Assembly (NCBI GenBank): GCA_022824265.1
Contig: JAJEAG010000027.1
Span: 62,001 to 126,000 of the forward strand
DNA length: 64,000 nt
Origin: Candidatus Poribacteria bacterium
Lineage (GTDB): Bacteria; Poribacteria; WGA-4E; WGA-3G
Direction: 5' to 3'
Both the position numbers and the translations under genes were made by a program. The notes under the pieces are model-generated. The model worked only from the letters and a program-made list of their open reading frames with translations, searched no databases and was not told where the DNA came from. Positions 1-8,832 of the stretch are shown in pieces (the first letter of the stretch is position 1; each line of letters starts with the position of its first letter).

Positions 1-35
1 TAGACGTTGGATTATGGTTAATTTATACGAATTAT

Positions 36-947
36 CTAATCAAAACCCAAACGTTTTACTTCTGTCTGTAGAGATATTCCTGTTTTTTCTTTCACATCGT
101 TCTGAATATATGCGACTAAGTCTAATACATCCGATGCCGTTGCGTTATCAAGATTGAGAATAAAATTACCGTGAACTGTAGAAACTTCTGCCCCTCCGAT
201 ACGATGTCCTTTCAAACCGCAAATATCTATCAACCGTCCAGCAGAATCACCAGGAGGATTTTTAAACATACATCCTGCATTCTCTTCAACAAAAGGTTGT
301 GTTGTAGTTTTCTGTTTGAATAAGCCATTCATCAATGTGGTAATTGTATCAACATCCCCAGGTTGAAGCGTGAGGGTTGCACCAACAATGCAGAAATATG
401 CATTCAGTCCACTATTTCGATATTCAAAGTTTGCTTCGTCATGGGTTAATTTTACGAGTTCACCTGTTTCGTCCATAACTGTAACATCTGTGACGACATC
501 TCCGAAACTACTTCCCCATGCCCCTGCGTTCATAATAAGCGCACCACCAACAGCACCGGGGATTCCGAGTGCAAATTCGACACCGCTTAAACCGCTTTTA
601 GACATCAATTTAGATAGACTCGGTAATGGATGTCCTGCACCTACAGTGATAACATTTCCATCTACCTCAAGTTCTGCCAATTCTCCGATTAACTTAACAC
701 AGATTCCCTTGAAACCTTTATCACTTACCAACAGATTTGAGCCTCTGCCTATGACCGCAACGGGAACATCCCATTTACTATGAAAATGTGCTAACGCTGT
801 TAATTCGTCTATTGTGCTGACTTCTATATATGCTTCTGCTTCTCCACCGATGCCAAAGTGTGTATGTTTTGAAAGAGGTTCTCCAAATCTGAGTCGTGCG
901 TTAGGGTCGGTAACAATTGTCGAGAGTGCGTCTTTCCAGTCCATCAT
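36..947 (-). CDS. murB: UDP-N-acetylenolpyruvoylglucosamine reductase MurB
   Basis: Cytoplasmic FAD enzyme that uses NADPH to reduce UDP-GlcNAc-enolpyruvate to UDP-MurNAc, the second committed step of peptidoglycan synthesis. Visible family signatures are the FAD-binding GRGSNLLVSDKGF segment, the glycine-rich GIPGAVGGALIMNAGAWG loop, the YRNSGL tyrosine motif and the C-terminal GHRIGGAEVSTVHGNFI block. The proton-donor position, Ser in E. coli (AGSFFKNP), is Cys here (AGCMFKNP), a substitution that is known among MurB homologues. The open frame extends to a TTG at 965, but AAAAAGG lies 6 nt before the ATG at 947, so I prefer that start (about 303 residues, normal size). No cell-wall neighbours lie in the window. 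Poribacteria-like cells with peptidoglycan genes would need it. Identification is secure; only the start is uncertain. Confidence 0.95.
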   Translation of the reverse strand: MMDWKDALSTIVTDPNARLRFGEPLSKHTHFGIGGEAEAYIEVSTIDELTALAHFHSKWDVPVAVIGRGSNLLVSDKGFKGICVKLIGELAELEVDGNVITVGAGHPLPSLSKLMSKSGLSGVEFALGIPGAVGGALIMNAGAWGSSFGDVVTDVTVMDETGELVKLTHDEANFEYRNSGLNAYFCIVGATLTLQPGDVDTITTLMNGLFKQKTTTQPFVEENAGCMFKNPPGDSAGRLIDICGLKGHRIGGAEVSTVHGNFILNLDNATASDVLDLVAYIQNDVKEKTGISLQTEVKRLGFD

Positions 948-1208
948 GTCCATCCTTTTTCTCAATTATAACATGATATGTTAGCATGTATCAATGGCTG
1001 ATTAGTCCTCGTATTCAGGCAGAAACAAAATGCGCTTTTTGCAGAAAAAGAATTAATACGAACCTTTTTAAAACAGACTTGACTAACAATTGAAACGATA
1101 TTGAAACACTCTTTCAGCAACGACATTTTGCTATTCAGTAGAGAGTTAACACAATCATTATATTTGGAACGACAGTCTTGACATTTATCAAGGTTTCAGG
1201 TTCCGCAT

Positions 1209-1213
1209 AGGAG
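1209..1213 (+). promoter_or_regulatory. ribosome binding site AGGAG
   Basis: AGGAG placed 6 nt before the ATG at 1220. It fixes the start of the secreted Q/G/R-rich protein. Confidence 0.75.
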
Positions 1214-1219
1214 AAACAG

Positions 1220-1873
1220 ATGAAACGTAAAATTGTAGCACTCAGCGCAATTGCACTTATGATAGTATCCGGTCTTTTTGTATTTGAACATGTAACGTCA
1301 GCACAACGTCCCGATAGGGATACACAACCTGGACAGGGACAACGCGGTCAACGTCAAGGCGGTGACAGAGGAGACAGAGGCAATAGAGGTGGTATGATGG
1401 ATGTAAATAATCTGATATCTATCAATCCAGTATCTATAGTTGAAAATTCTTGGACAGATTTAACATTTAATGTTGGCGTAGATGATGAAACGCTCATGAA
1501 GGCACGTCCTATCTATGAAGCTACTCGCAAGAATTTTCAGGCAAAGATGAAAGAAATAGTTGGAAAATATTCTCCAAAGGTGACAGAGGCGTTTGCATCT
1601 GGTGACCAGCGTGCTGCATTCCAGACGTTACAGCAGATTCGGGAAGAGATCAATCAGGACTTAGGTGCTTTGCTCAAAACCAGCGGTACAGAATTTCAAG
1701 GTAGTCTCAAAAATGTTATGAGTAAAGAGCACATGACAAAACTCAACGAATTGACAAGAGAACGGCAAGCAGCAATGCAGCAGCAACAACAGCAACGAAC
1801 AAACAGATTCCGTGGCGGGGAAGGTGGACAACGCGGACAAGGTGGACAACGGGGTCAACGTCCTTCTCAATAA
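1220..1873 (+). CDS. secreted Gln/Gly/Arg-rich protein of unknown function
   Basis: A 217-residue protein with an N-terminal signal peptide (MKRKIVALSAIALMIVSG... with cleavage likely after VTSA). Two low-complexity arms, a QGQRGQRQGGDRGDRG segment at about residues 38-58 and a Q-rich then GGQRGQGGQRGQR tail at about 187-215, flank a helical middle of about 120 residues rich in charged residues (ARPIYEATRKNFQAKMKEIVGKY and similar). The middle resembles the helical periplasmic Spy/CpxP-type or heavy-metal-resistance proteins in composition, but I see no diagnostic LTxxQ motif, so no function is assigned. It stands alone and ends at a strong terminator. The arginine-rich arms suggest binding to an anionic partner, which is only inference. 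Confidence 0.8.
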   Translation: MKRKIVALSAIALMIVSGLFVFEHVTSAQRPDRDTQPGQGQRGQRQGGDRGDRGNRGGMMDVNNLISINPVSIVENSWTDLTFNVGVDDETLMKARPIYEATRKNFQAKMKEIVGKYSPKVTEAFASGDQRAAFQTLQQIREEINQDLGALLKTSGTEFQGSLKNVMSKEHMTKLNELTRERQAAMQQQQQQRTNRFRGGEGGQRGQGGQRGQRPSQ

Positions 1874-1892
1874 GGTTTAGATTCAAAAATTG

Positions 1893-1919
1893 GGTCGGGT
1901 ATTTTACCCGACCTTTTTT
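1893..1919 (+). terminator. rho-independent terminator
   Basis: Perfect 8-bp stem GGTCGGGT (1893-1900) / ACCCGACC (1906-1913) with a 5-nt loop, followed by six T. It lies 19 nt after the stop of the secreted Q/G/R-rich gene and would also face the convergent matrixin-TPR gene. Confidence 0.95.
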
Positions 1920-1958
1920 ATTGCAATGAGTGAAATTTCAATCTCCCATAATTATTTT

Positions 1959-4295
1959 CTAACGGTCGTCAAGCACCTTGTTGGGGTTGTAGTTTAGTTC
2001 CTCAATCCACTCCCGAATTGTAGTACTTCTCTCTATATCATTCTGTGCATCCAACCTACTTAGCAATTTTGTTCCAGTATTATATAAGAGTTCTTGATGT
2101 TTATCTGATTTGCTGTTTTTTGCTTGCTGGAACTTTGTTAGTGCAGCGTCAAATTTATTCTGGTTTATCAAGCAAATTGCGAGTATACATCGAACACGTA
2201 TGAGTATATCGGCTTTGTTACGGTTAAAAATTCGGTTTGCCACTTGTGATTCAAGCGAAACAAGATTTAGATATGTTGATCTATTGAGCGGATCCTGTGA
2301 AATTACTTTATCAAAAACCGTCAATGCCTCGGAATATTGCCCTTGAACGAGATATAGGTAACCGATAATGTTATTGATGACAACATCCCTTTCAGTTTCA
2401 GGAATTGCGTTAAAATGGTTAAGTGCGGCAGGAAAATTCTTCTGCTTTACCAAGTCATTCCCGAGTCGAATATATAGGTTTATTTGTTCTATTGTTGCTT
2501 GTTGGTTGTGCGGATCAAATTTCTTGACTCGGTCAAGTTCTGTTTGGGCACGTTCATATTCACCTATGCTTTGATATACATGTGCTAAACTCAAACGTAT
2601 ATTGGACTCGTTGGGGGCAATGACTAACGCTTTTTGAAGGAGTTCAATAGCGGATCCGAAATCTTTGCGATCTATCAGATGTTGCGCGGATTGATGATAT
2701 GCTGCTATCAGGTTATGCCGTGCTTGAGGGTCATCCGGGTTTACCAAATAAACGCTATGAAATGCTGCGACTGCCTCGGTATAATTCCGTTTCTTGAGGT
2801 ACAATTCCCCGAGTAGACTTGAGATTTGTGTATCTTTTGGTTGAAGTTTCTGCAATTCCAGATAGGCTTTGATAGCCTCATCTAATTGTCCAGTGTTGCG
2901 TAGCGTGTTTGCTTTTTGCCAAAAAGCATCACTTAAGTTTGTTCGAGCAATATGGAATGCGGGTTGTATTTCCAGTGCCTTGTGATATGCCGCGATTGCA
3001 TCATCCCACTTTTTACTGTTTCTAAGAGTTACCCCATAATTGTTATATGATTGCGCAAGACCTCGTTTGGTTAATCGGCTAACAGGATTCAACTTAAGAG
3101 CTTTCTGATAGTAGTCAATAGCAGTCTTGTAAATACCTGCACGTGCATAACCCTCACCCATCAACATATATGTGGTTGAATCCATCGGATTAAGTTGAAT
3201 TATCCTATCACACATCTGTTTTGCTGTTTCGAAGTCCTTGGCTTTTAGCGCGTTAAGAGTCTTTTCTCTGAATAGTTGGTGTAAGTTATGCTTTGATGCC
3301 TTGTGAAAAGGTTCAAGAGCAACTGCCTTCTTAAACGCATCTATTGATCTATCAACTTCACCTCTATTGTAGTAATGGATACCGAGAGTGTTGTAGTCAG
3401 CAGCCCTCGGTTTCTCTTTAACCCTTTGCTCAAGTAAATTGATCGCAGTGGATAATTGTCCTATTACTTCATAAGCCTTTAGTAGTTTCTCAATTGCGGG
3501 TTGAAAGTGTTCATTAATTTCAAGGCAATTTTTATAACTTCCTATGGCTGATTCCATATCACCCTTGTCATAGTAGACATTTCCAAGCAGAAAGCGAGGA
3601 TAATGCTCTCTCGGTTCCTGTATAATCTCAGTTTTTAATGCTTTAATAGCATCGTCGTGCTGAGGCGTGTTAATCGCTGTATTATAGAGTTTATGTAGTG
3701 TGTTTAAATCTCGCTGTGATGGGTGCTGTGCTGTCGCAGTAGGGTAGCAAATATCGCCTGGGTGCGGACTGTGTCCCCATAACCCAATTGCATGACCGAA
3801 CTCGTGTAGGCAAACCGTTCGCATTTCTCCCTCGGACAGTTCTGTTATGATGTCATCACCCTCCAACATCAGTATTATTTCAACATTGATAATTACATTG
3901 CTATCTATATCCGTTGCTTGTTGGTTAGTCATCCGTTTTAGTCGTGCACTGCCGAGACGAGTATCGTGAATATCCATCAGACTACTGTATCCCCAACTGA
4001 CTCGGATATCTGCGTTATCAGGTGTATCAATTTCTTGGAATTGTATCAGTTGTTCAGAGGCGGTTTCCCATTCGCGCATCGCATAGCGGATTTCAGGTAG
4101 GTATGGACTCTCTTTTATGACAGATGAGATAAACACCTTAATCGGCATCTGTGTGAAGCGGGTGATTCTACCATCGGAGAAGAGGGTGATATGGTCAAAG
4201 TAGTCTGTGTTTGGAGACTCCTGTGCTGTTGCATGTGTTATGGAGATGCAGAGTATAAGGATAACAACAAGTTTGGACAGTATCCTAATTGACAT
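1959..4295 (-). CDS. exported matrixin-like metalloprotease with TPR array
   Basis: A 778-residue protein: signal peptide (about 1-25), a metzincin domain at about 30-205, then some 14 tetratricopeptide repeats filling the rest. The zinc site HEFGHAIGLWGH (about residue 165-176) matches the HExxHxxGxxH consensus of M10-type peptidases, followed by a possible Met-turn region. Repeats such as YFNRGEVDRSIDAFKKA-like units and AIDYYQKALKLNP are typical TPRs. Family knowledge says metzincins cleave extracellular proteins and TPRs bind partners; how the two work together here is unknown. The gene has its own perfect consensus promoter at 4362-4390 and, further upstream, a small-ORF leader repeat. 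The metzincin-TPR combination is uncommon. Signal and motif make export and peptidase activity likely. Confidence 0.85.
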   Translation of the reverse strand: MSIRILSKLVVILILCISITHATAQESPNTDYFDHITLFSDGRITRFTQMPIKVFISSVIKESPYLPEIRYAMREWETASEQLIQFQEIDTPDNADIRVSWGYSSLMDIHDTRLGSARLKRMTNQQATDIDSNVIINVEIILMLEGDDIITELSEGEMRTVCLHEFGHAIGLWGHSPHPGDICYPTATAQHPSQRDLNTLHKLYNTAINTPQHDDAIKALKTEIIQEPREHYPRFLLGNVYYDKGDMESAIGSYKNCLEINEHFQPAIEKLLKAYEVIGQLSTAINLLEQRVKEKPRAADYNTLGIHYYNRGEVDRSIDAFKKAVALEPFHKASKHNLHQLFREKTLNALKAKDFETAKQMCDRIIQLNPMDSTTYMLMGEGYARAGIYKTAIDYYQKALKLNPVSRLTKRGLAQSYNNYGVTLRNSKKWDDAIAAYHKALEIQPAFHIARTNLSDAFWQKANTLRNTGQLDEAIKAYLELQKLQPKDTQISSLLGELYLKKRNYTEAVAAFHSVYLVNPDDPQARHNLIAAYHQSAQHLIDRKDFGSAIELLQKALVIAPNESNIRLSLAHVYQSIGEYERAQTELDRVKKFDPHNQQATIEQINLYIRLGNDLVKQKNFPAALNHFNAIPETERDVVINNIIGYLYLVQGQYSEALTVFDKVISQDPLNRSTYLNLVSLESQVANRIFNRNKADILIRVRCILAICLINQNKFDAALTKFQQAKNSKSDKHQELLYNTGTKLLSRLDAQNDIERSTTIREWIEELNYNPNKVLDDR

Positions 4296-4361
4296 AAAGA
4301 GATCCTCTAAAGAAATAATGATATGTGGTTGAATAATGTAAGGTAAGGTACTTCTGATTCA

Positions 4362-4390
4362 ATTATATTTCTATTTCCATATTCTGTCAA
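4362..4390 (-). promoter_or_regulatory. sigma70-type promoter of the matrixin-TPR gene
   Basis: On the minus strand TTGACA (4385-4390), 17-nt spacer, TATAAT (4362-4367). Both hexamers are consensus. Transcription would start near 4355, about 60 nt before the ATG at 4295, so this gene can be read independently of the upstream leader repeat. Confidence 0.85.
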
Positions 4391-4424
4391 GGGTAGATTT
4401 TGGTGTATGGTAGAGTGATTTACT

Positions 4425-4670
4425 TTCGGTATTTCTGATGCATTTTCGGACCTACGTTAAGATTAAAATATACTTTTAGTTTTTTTTAGTTGTTTTTTTC
4501 GGTTTTATGTTTTGGTTAGTTGTCATTGCATTGTTTAAGTTTTGTGTGATTTTTTCGGATTGTGTGTTGGATGTTTGGTTTTTCATAGTGGGAATATTAT
4601 AACTGATATTTGAGTTGGTTTGTAGGTTTTCTTGGAGTGGGAACAATATATATCCAATATGTTTTATGTG
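4425..4670 (-). repeat. promoter/small-ORF leader repeat, copy 1
   Basis: Dispersed repeat read on the minus strand. It starts with a 30-nt block (4641-4670) identical to 42335-42364, then a TATAAT box followed within 10 nt by the ATG of a small ORF, an AACAACTAAA-type tract and finally a 22-nt block (4425-4446) matching 41941-41962 with one or two differences. It occupies the gap between res and the matrixin-TPR gene and points toward the latter. Copy 2 is at 41941-42364 and a diverged copy 3 at 44809-45105. Confidence 0.75.
4476..4586 (-). CDS. 36-residue Lys/Asn/Thr/Gln-rich small ORF in leader repeat
   Basis: Begins MKNQTSNTQ and ends KKTTKKN. The ATG follows the TATAAT -10 box by about 10 nt with no Shine-Dalgarno sequence, so a transcript from it would be essentially leaderless. 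The coding strand is A/C-rich and nearly lacks G. A second ORF with the same first nine residues is at 42098-42280. It may be a leader peptide or simply a non-coding leader; conservation of ATG and reading frame across two copies favours translation. Confidence 0.5.
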   Translation of the reverse strand: MKNQTSNTQSEKITQNLNNAMTTNQNIKPKKTTKKN

Positions 4671-4720
4671 TTTTTTGGAGTTTTTGTCTGGACTTCGGAT
4701 TTTAAGGCTTATAGTTCTAT

Positions 4721-7690
4721 TTATGAAACAAACCGCTCCAGTTCCCTTGATAAACGTTGCGGATCTTCACATACATGGAACACCCATTTTCCTTGTTGTT
4801 CTTCATCGCCAAGTCTTTCACGATTCCAGTTATTCACCGCAGCAACCCACCGTCTCGCAGCTTCGCTTTTCAGAGACTCCAGTTGACGTTTATACCCCTT
4901 CGTCTCCAAAAGAACGTTGGTCCCATCTACGAGTCTAACAATAAAGTCCGGTTCGTAGCTATGCGTAACCTCACGATGCTGATATGGAATACTCAAACCG
5001 AGACGGTCATTGCGGACAAAGTATTTGACGACATCGGAAGCCTCTAAATAAAAACAAGCAGAACGTTCCCATGTCATCGTATCCAGCACAACGAGATTCA
5101 CTTGACTTCGGAGTGTGCCGTGACAAGGACGTTTTGTGAAGAAATTAACATCTGCAGATGTGCCGATAGGTTTATAACGGTTTAAAAGCGGCATCAACGG
5201 TACTTCACCTTGTGTCTTATCGGGACGAATCGCTGTCATTAGTCTATCAACAATTGACATCACATATCTCTCGTGTCCAAGTTCACACGGATGACAGTCT
5301 CGGAAATCTACCTTCGTCTCAATATAATTGTCAACAAGACTGAAGACCTGTGGAAATAACCTGTGGCGAGAAATCAGACGAAGTTCGGGATTACTTGCTG
5401 GATCTGGTGCATTCCGTCTGTCACCAACCAATTTAAACACAATCTGTTTTGCGATTTCAAACTTGATCGTTTGTAGGTGCGTTTGTTGATAGTATTGGTC
5501 GCGTGTCTGCTTGACGAAGTTGCCGGGACGCAGTGTTGATATATTCCCAACCTGATATCCGGCTGCTGCTTCAAGAAAAACAGCCGTTGGTGTGTATTCA
5601 GGTTCAAGCCAAAGTTTATCCATTGATTCGATGTCCGCTTTGATATCGTTTTTCTCCAGAGCAAAGGAATATCTTTCCACGATTGGAAATCGTATCTCAT
5701 AATCCTCGCGTCCGGGCATTGCTCTGACGTGATTGACAGGTTTGTCGCCTTCTTCACGTTTTTTCGTTTTCCTGCCTTTGAAGGGGATAACGGAGAATGG
5801 GATACCGTAGACATCAGCATATTCAGGGGTAAGGTGTCCGGTTTCGGGGTCGGGTGTGTAGTTAATTCTGCGAAGTCCACGTCCGACGACCTGTTCACAG
5901 AGCAGCTGACTGCCGAAAGCGCGTATGCCGAGGATATGCGTGACGTTGTTTGCATCCCATCCCTCATTGAGCATTGCGACAGAGACAACGCATCGGATGT
6001 GCGCGCCCGGTTTTCCTTTCTTCCCTATCGTTGCCACCACTTCACGTAGTTCCTCTGCTGCTTGACTACGGCTCTTTGTCGGATCATCGCTATCAACTGC
6101 ATCTAATACTTTACTATCAAATTGGATTGTGCGTGTAATTCCGTGATTGTTTCCAAGTAAATTTGGGAAAACCTTACCGCGTTCATATTCTACCTGTATC
6201 TTAATTTTCCCTTTTTCATCAGGTACTTCCACCTCTCGTTCTCCAGAGATCATTCGGTAGATATGTTCTGCGATGTTGGTGTTATCACATACAATGATAA
6301 GCACTGGTGGGGTTTTATCTTGGTCATCGGATGCTTCTTGAATGTATTCAAAACGTTCTTTCCATTGGCTTGCAATCGTATTTAGAGCATCCTCCACTTC
6401 TCGGTAAACGGCTTCTGGCTTAGGTTTCTTATTAGACAATCGTTCTGCCGGTGAAATCTCATCGTTGATAGATTTCCATAGACGAAAATATTTTGGTTCA
6501 GGTCTGCCAGTTGTGTCGCTGACAGGCAAGCGAGGGATCTTCGTAATACCGCTCTCAATAGCATCTACCAATCCGAAATCGCTGACAAGCCACGGAAAGG
6601 GTGTTCCTTCGTCATGACCACTCCCCTGAATGTAAAAAGGCGTAGCAGACAAATCCACACAAAACTTAACACCACACGACTGGTTGAATTTATCTAACCC
6701 ACTCACCCAGACGGTAGCACCGCGGCGTTCCTCCTTTATATCTGCCGATAGCCTTTCAGTCGTAGGGGCAGGACGATAGGCGTGATGTCCTTCATCGTTC
6801 AACACCATAATCGGTGCACGGTCATAGAGTTCGCCTAAAACGCGTTTGGCAAAAGCATCCGGCGTTTCCTCACCTTTATTGACTACTTTGTATCTCTGTC
6901 CGTTTTCATAATCTTCTTCTTCTGATTTAAACTGATGCCAATTGGTAATCAACACCTTTCCAGTATTGAGCAACGGACGGAGTTTTGTGGGAATAAGTTC
7001 AAATGCATCGTAGTAATTATCCATATCTTCTGGACGTAATACCTGCAGCCGTTTTTTGATTGTAAGGTTCGGACAGACGATAAGCGCAGCGTGCGGAAAC
7101 CTTTCGTCAGAGGGTAGCTTTCCGCGATTGCAGAATGCCCATACAATCAGCATCGCCATGACGACGGTTTTACCGCTACCGGTTGCCATCTTGCATCCAT
7201 AACGGATTAGGTCTGGAATACCGGGTTCGTTAGGTGTGTCTACTAACTTAGTGAGATCTTCATCAGTGAAAGTTGGATTAAAACCGAGACGTTTTCCACC
7301 TTGCCGTATCTCAACGAGGTAGATGATTGTCTCTACTGCTTCTCGTTGACAGAAAAAGAGTCGTCTTAGTAGGTCATCGCGCGCCCAGTGTCGAAGGAGT
7401 TCACGGGTGACGACTGTGGCGTTACGATAGTTTGTTTCACGCCATCGTTTTACATCTGCCCGGAGCGCGTTCACCAACGGCAGATCGTCGCGTTCCTCCT
7501 CTTGAAAAAGACTCAGCTGAGCACTACCCGTACGTTTCGTTTTGTACCAATATCCAGCGTCACGTCTTCCTGGATTTATAACTGCCTCACCTGTGTTGGT
7601 GTCGTATATCCAGTGGTTGTCGGGTTCGTCATAAGGGCTGCATAAGATTGGTTGTTCTACGGGTTGTATTGGGATGTTATTTTGGTTCAT
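4721..7690 (-). CDS. res: type III restriction enzyme, Res subunit (helicase-nuclease)
   Basis: The 989-residue protein is an SF2 helicase/translocase joined to a C-terminal nuclease. Walker A is MATGSGKTV (about 168-176), the DEAD-box position reads NDEGHHAY (about 298-305), and motif VI reads QVVGRGLRR (about 595). The C-terminal PDFIV...LLETKG (about 912-932) is a PD-(D/E)xK endonuclease motif. In type III systems Res uses ATP to move along DNA from unmodified sites and cuts with Mod. Its ATG overlaps the stop of the membrane-protein gene by 4 bp (7687-7690), so it is the third cistron of the mod operon. It resembles the long ~1000-residue Res family usually paired with ~950-residue Mod proteins. 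All catalytic motifs are intact. Confidence 0.93.
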   Translation of the reverse strand: MNQNNIPIQPVEQPILCSPYDEPDNHWIYDTNTGEAVINPGRRDAGYWYKTKRTGSAQLSLFQEEERDDLPLVNALRADVKRWRETNYRNATVVTRELLRHWARDDLLRRLFFCQREAVETIIYLVEIRQGGKRLGFNPTFTDEDLTKLVDTPNEPGIPDLIRYGCKMATGSGKTVVMAMLIVWAFCNRGKLPSDERFPHAALIVCPNLTIKKRLQVLRPEDMDNYYDAFELIPTKLRPLLNTGKVLITNWHQFKSEEEDYENGQRYKVVNKGEETPDAFAKRVLGELYDRAPIMVLNDEGHHAYRPAPTTERLSADIKEERRGATVWVSGLDKFNQSCGVKFCVDLSATPFYIQGSGHDEGTPFPWLVSDFGLVDAIESGITKIPRLPVSDTTGRPEPKYFRLWKSINDEISPAERLSNKKPKPEAVYREVEDALNTIASQWKERFEYIQEASDDQDKTPPVLIIVCDNTNIAEHIYRMISGEREVEVPDEKGKIKIQVEYERGKVFPNLLGNNHGITRTIQFDSKVLDAVDSDDPTKSRSQAAEELREVVATIGKKGKPGAHIRCVVSVAMLNEGWDANNVTHILGIRAFGSQLLCEQVVGRGLRRINYTPDPETGHLTPEYADVYGIPFSVIPFKGRKTKKREEGDKPVNHVRAMPGREDYEIRFPIVERYSFALEKNDIKADIESMDKLWLEPEYTPTAVFLEAAAGYQVGNISTLRPGNFVKQTRDQYYQQTHLQTIKFEIAKQIVFKLVGDRRNAPDPASNPELRLISRHRLFPQVFSLVDNYIETKVDFRDCHPCELGHERYVMSIVDRLMTAIRPDKTQGEVPLMPLLNRYKPIGTSADVNFFTKRPCHGTLRSQVNLVVLDTMTWERSACFYLEASDVVKYFVRNDRLGLSIPYQHREVTHSYEPDFIVRLVDGTNVLLETKGYKRQLESLKSEAARRWVAAVNNWNRERLGDEEQQGKWVFHVCEDPQRLSRELERFVS

Positions 7691-8832
7691 TCGATGTTCT
7701 CGCTTTCTGTATTAGTACCTTTTTTCTTCTCTTTCCATTCTTTTACAAATTCGGGATCGTGCTTTTGCAATAACTTTAAACACTTTTTTTCTATAGCTGG
7801 TATGTTATCTGTTAAATCATTGTTCAGGATATCCATTATTCCTTCTGGTTCTTGGAATTTATTAAAATACTCAGCTAATGTTCGTAAAACTGCTGCATTT
7901 GGTTTTAGTTCCTTCATTTCAGGTATAACCTTTTTCAACATATCAACTGACTCTCTAATTTCCATTTCTACACCAAGATGAGCAAGTGAAAATACTGTCC
8001 AAGGTAGGAAGAGATTTTTATTTTTAGGATTGTCTTTTATCAAACGGTTAAGGAAACTTTTGAGACCTTGATAGGATTCCTCATTGTGAATTTTGCTGAG
8101 CCGAGTCAAAAGTTGCCGGGGATAACCGTCTGGTTCACGAGATACTTCCCAATTAATATCTGAATCAACTATAATATTTAAAAATGTTAGCACTGGAGAA
8201 ACCAATAACGGGGATTTCCTGGCAGCCAACACTTCTATAGATGCGATTCTGACACCTAAATCCCGTGTTTTATCTTCAAATAGGTCCAAAAGCACTTCTT
8301 CTGTGAGTGCTTTAATTTGTTCAGGGTGATCTTCTATATTCCAAAGAATAGGGTTATTAAAATTCTCTAACACAGATGCTGCATGTTCTTTTTTTAATAT
8401 CTTTAATTGATTTTCCAGTATTTTGACTTTTTCTACGGCTTCTTTAAATCCGTTTAACCTCTCTTCAACCCTATCTGCTATCAATGATTTTACAACAAAC
8501 CATAAAGCAACCCCAAAAACAGCAAAGAGAACACCCAAAAACCCCGTCCATCCCCACAACCATTGTTGATTAGATTCTTTCAACTCCAATTTCAATTTAT
8601 CAAAACCAGTATTGATAAGTTTAGTATTTGCCTCGGCAAGTTGTGTTGATAACTTAGTTTTTTCTTCGTCTTGTCCAGTCTGAGGTGGGATCTCAAGAAC
8701 TTTATGCCGTTCGTTGTGTGAATTAATTTGTGATTCAAGTGTTTTATATGTATGATCAACTTGTGCATACAACCAGAAAACAAAAATAACTAAAAACGCT
8801 GCTAATATTAGATAGAGAAAATTAAACTTCAT
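7687..8832 (-). CDS. membrane-anchored helical protein embedded in type III RM operon
   Basis: A 381-residue protein that I do not recognise as part of any RM family. It has a membrane segment at about 4-23, a charged, probably coiled-coil stretch at about 25-88, a second membrane segment at about 92-117 (WLWGWTGFLGVLFAVFGVAL), another coiled coil (about 120-155), then an alpha-helical region with HEAT/ARM-like leucine spacing to the end. The predicted topology leaves most of the C-terminal part cytoplasmic with a short outside loop. It overlaps mod by 4 bp at its start (8829-8832) and res by 4 bp at its end (7687-7690), so translation of the three genes is coupled. Base composition is more A+T-rich than mod or res, hinting at separate acquisition. 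It might tether the RM complex to the membrane or be an effector; this is inference. Confidence 0.85.
   Translation of the reverse strand: MKFNFLYLILAAFLVIFVFWLYAQVDHTYKTLESQINSHNERHKVLEIPPQTGQDEEKTKLSTQLAEANTKLINTGFDKLKLELKESNQQWLWGWTGFLGVLFAVFGVALWFVVKSLIADRVEERLNGFKEAVEKVKILENQLKILKKEHAASVLENFNNPILWNIEDHPEQIKALTEEVLLDLFEDKTRDLGVRIASIEVLAARKSPLLVSPVLTFLNIIVDSDINWEVSREPDGYPRQLLTRLSKIHNEESYQGLKSFLNRLIKDNPKNKNLFLPWTVFSLAHLGVEMEIRESVDMLKKVIPEMKELKPNAAVLRTLAEYFNKFQEPEGIMDILNNDLTDNIPAIEKKCLKLLQKHDPEFVKEWKEKKKGTNTESENIE

Noticed and set aside
370-783. Plus-strand ORF over murB
   Set aside because: Exact antisense of a strongly conserved enzyme; poor composition.
5374-5988. Minus-strand 204-codon ORF inside res
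   Set aside because: Shifted frame of an intact helicase gene; no ribosome site or domain.
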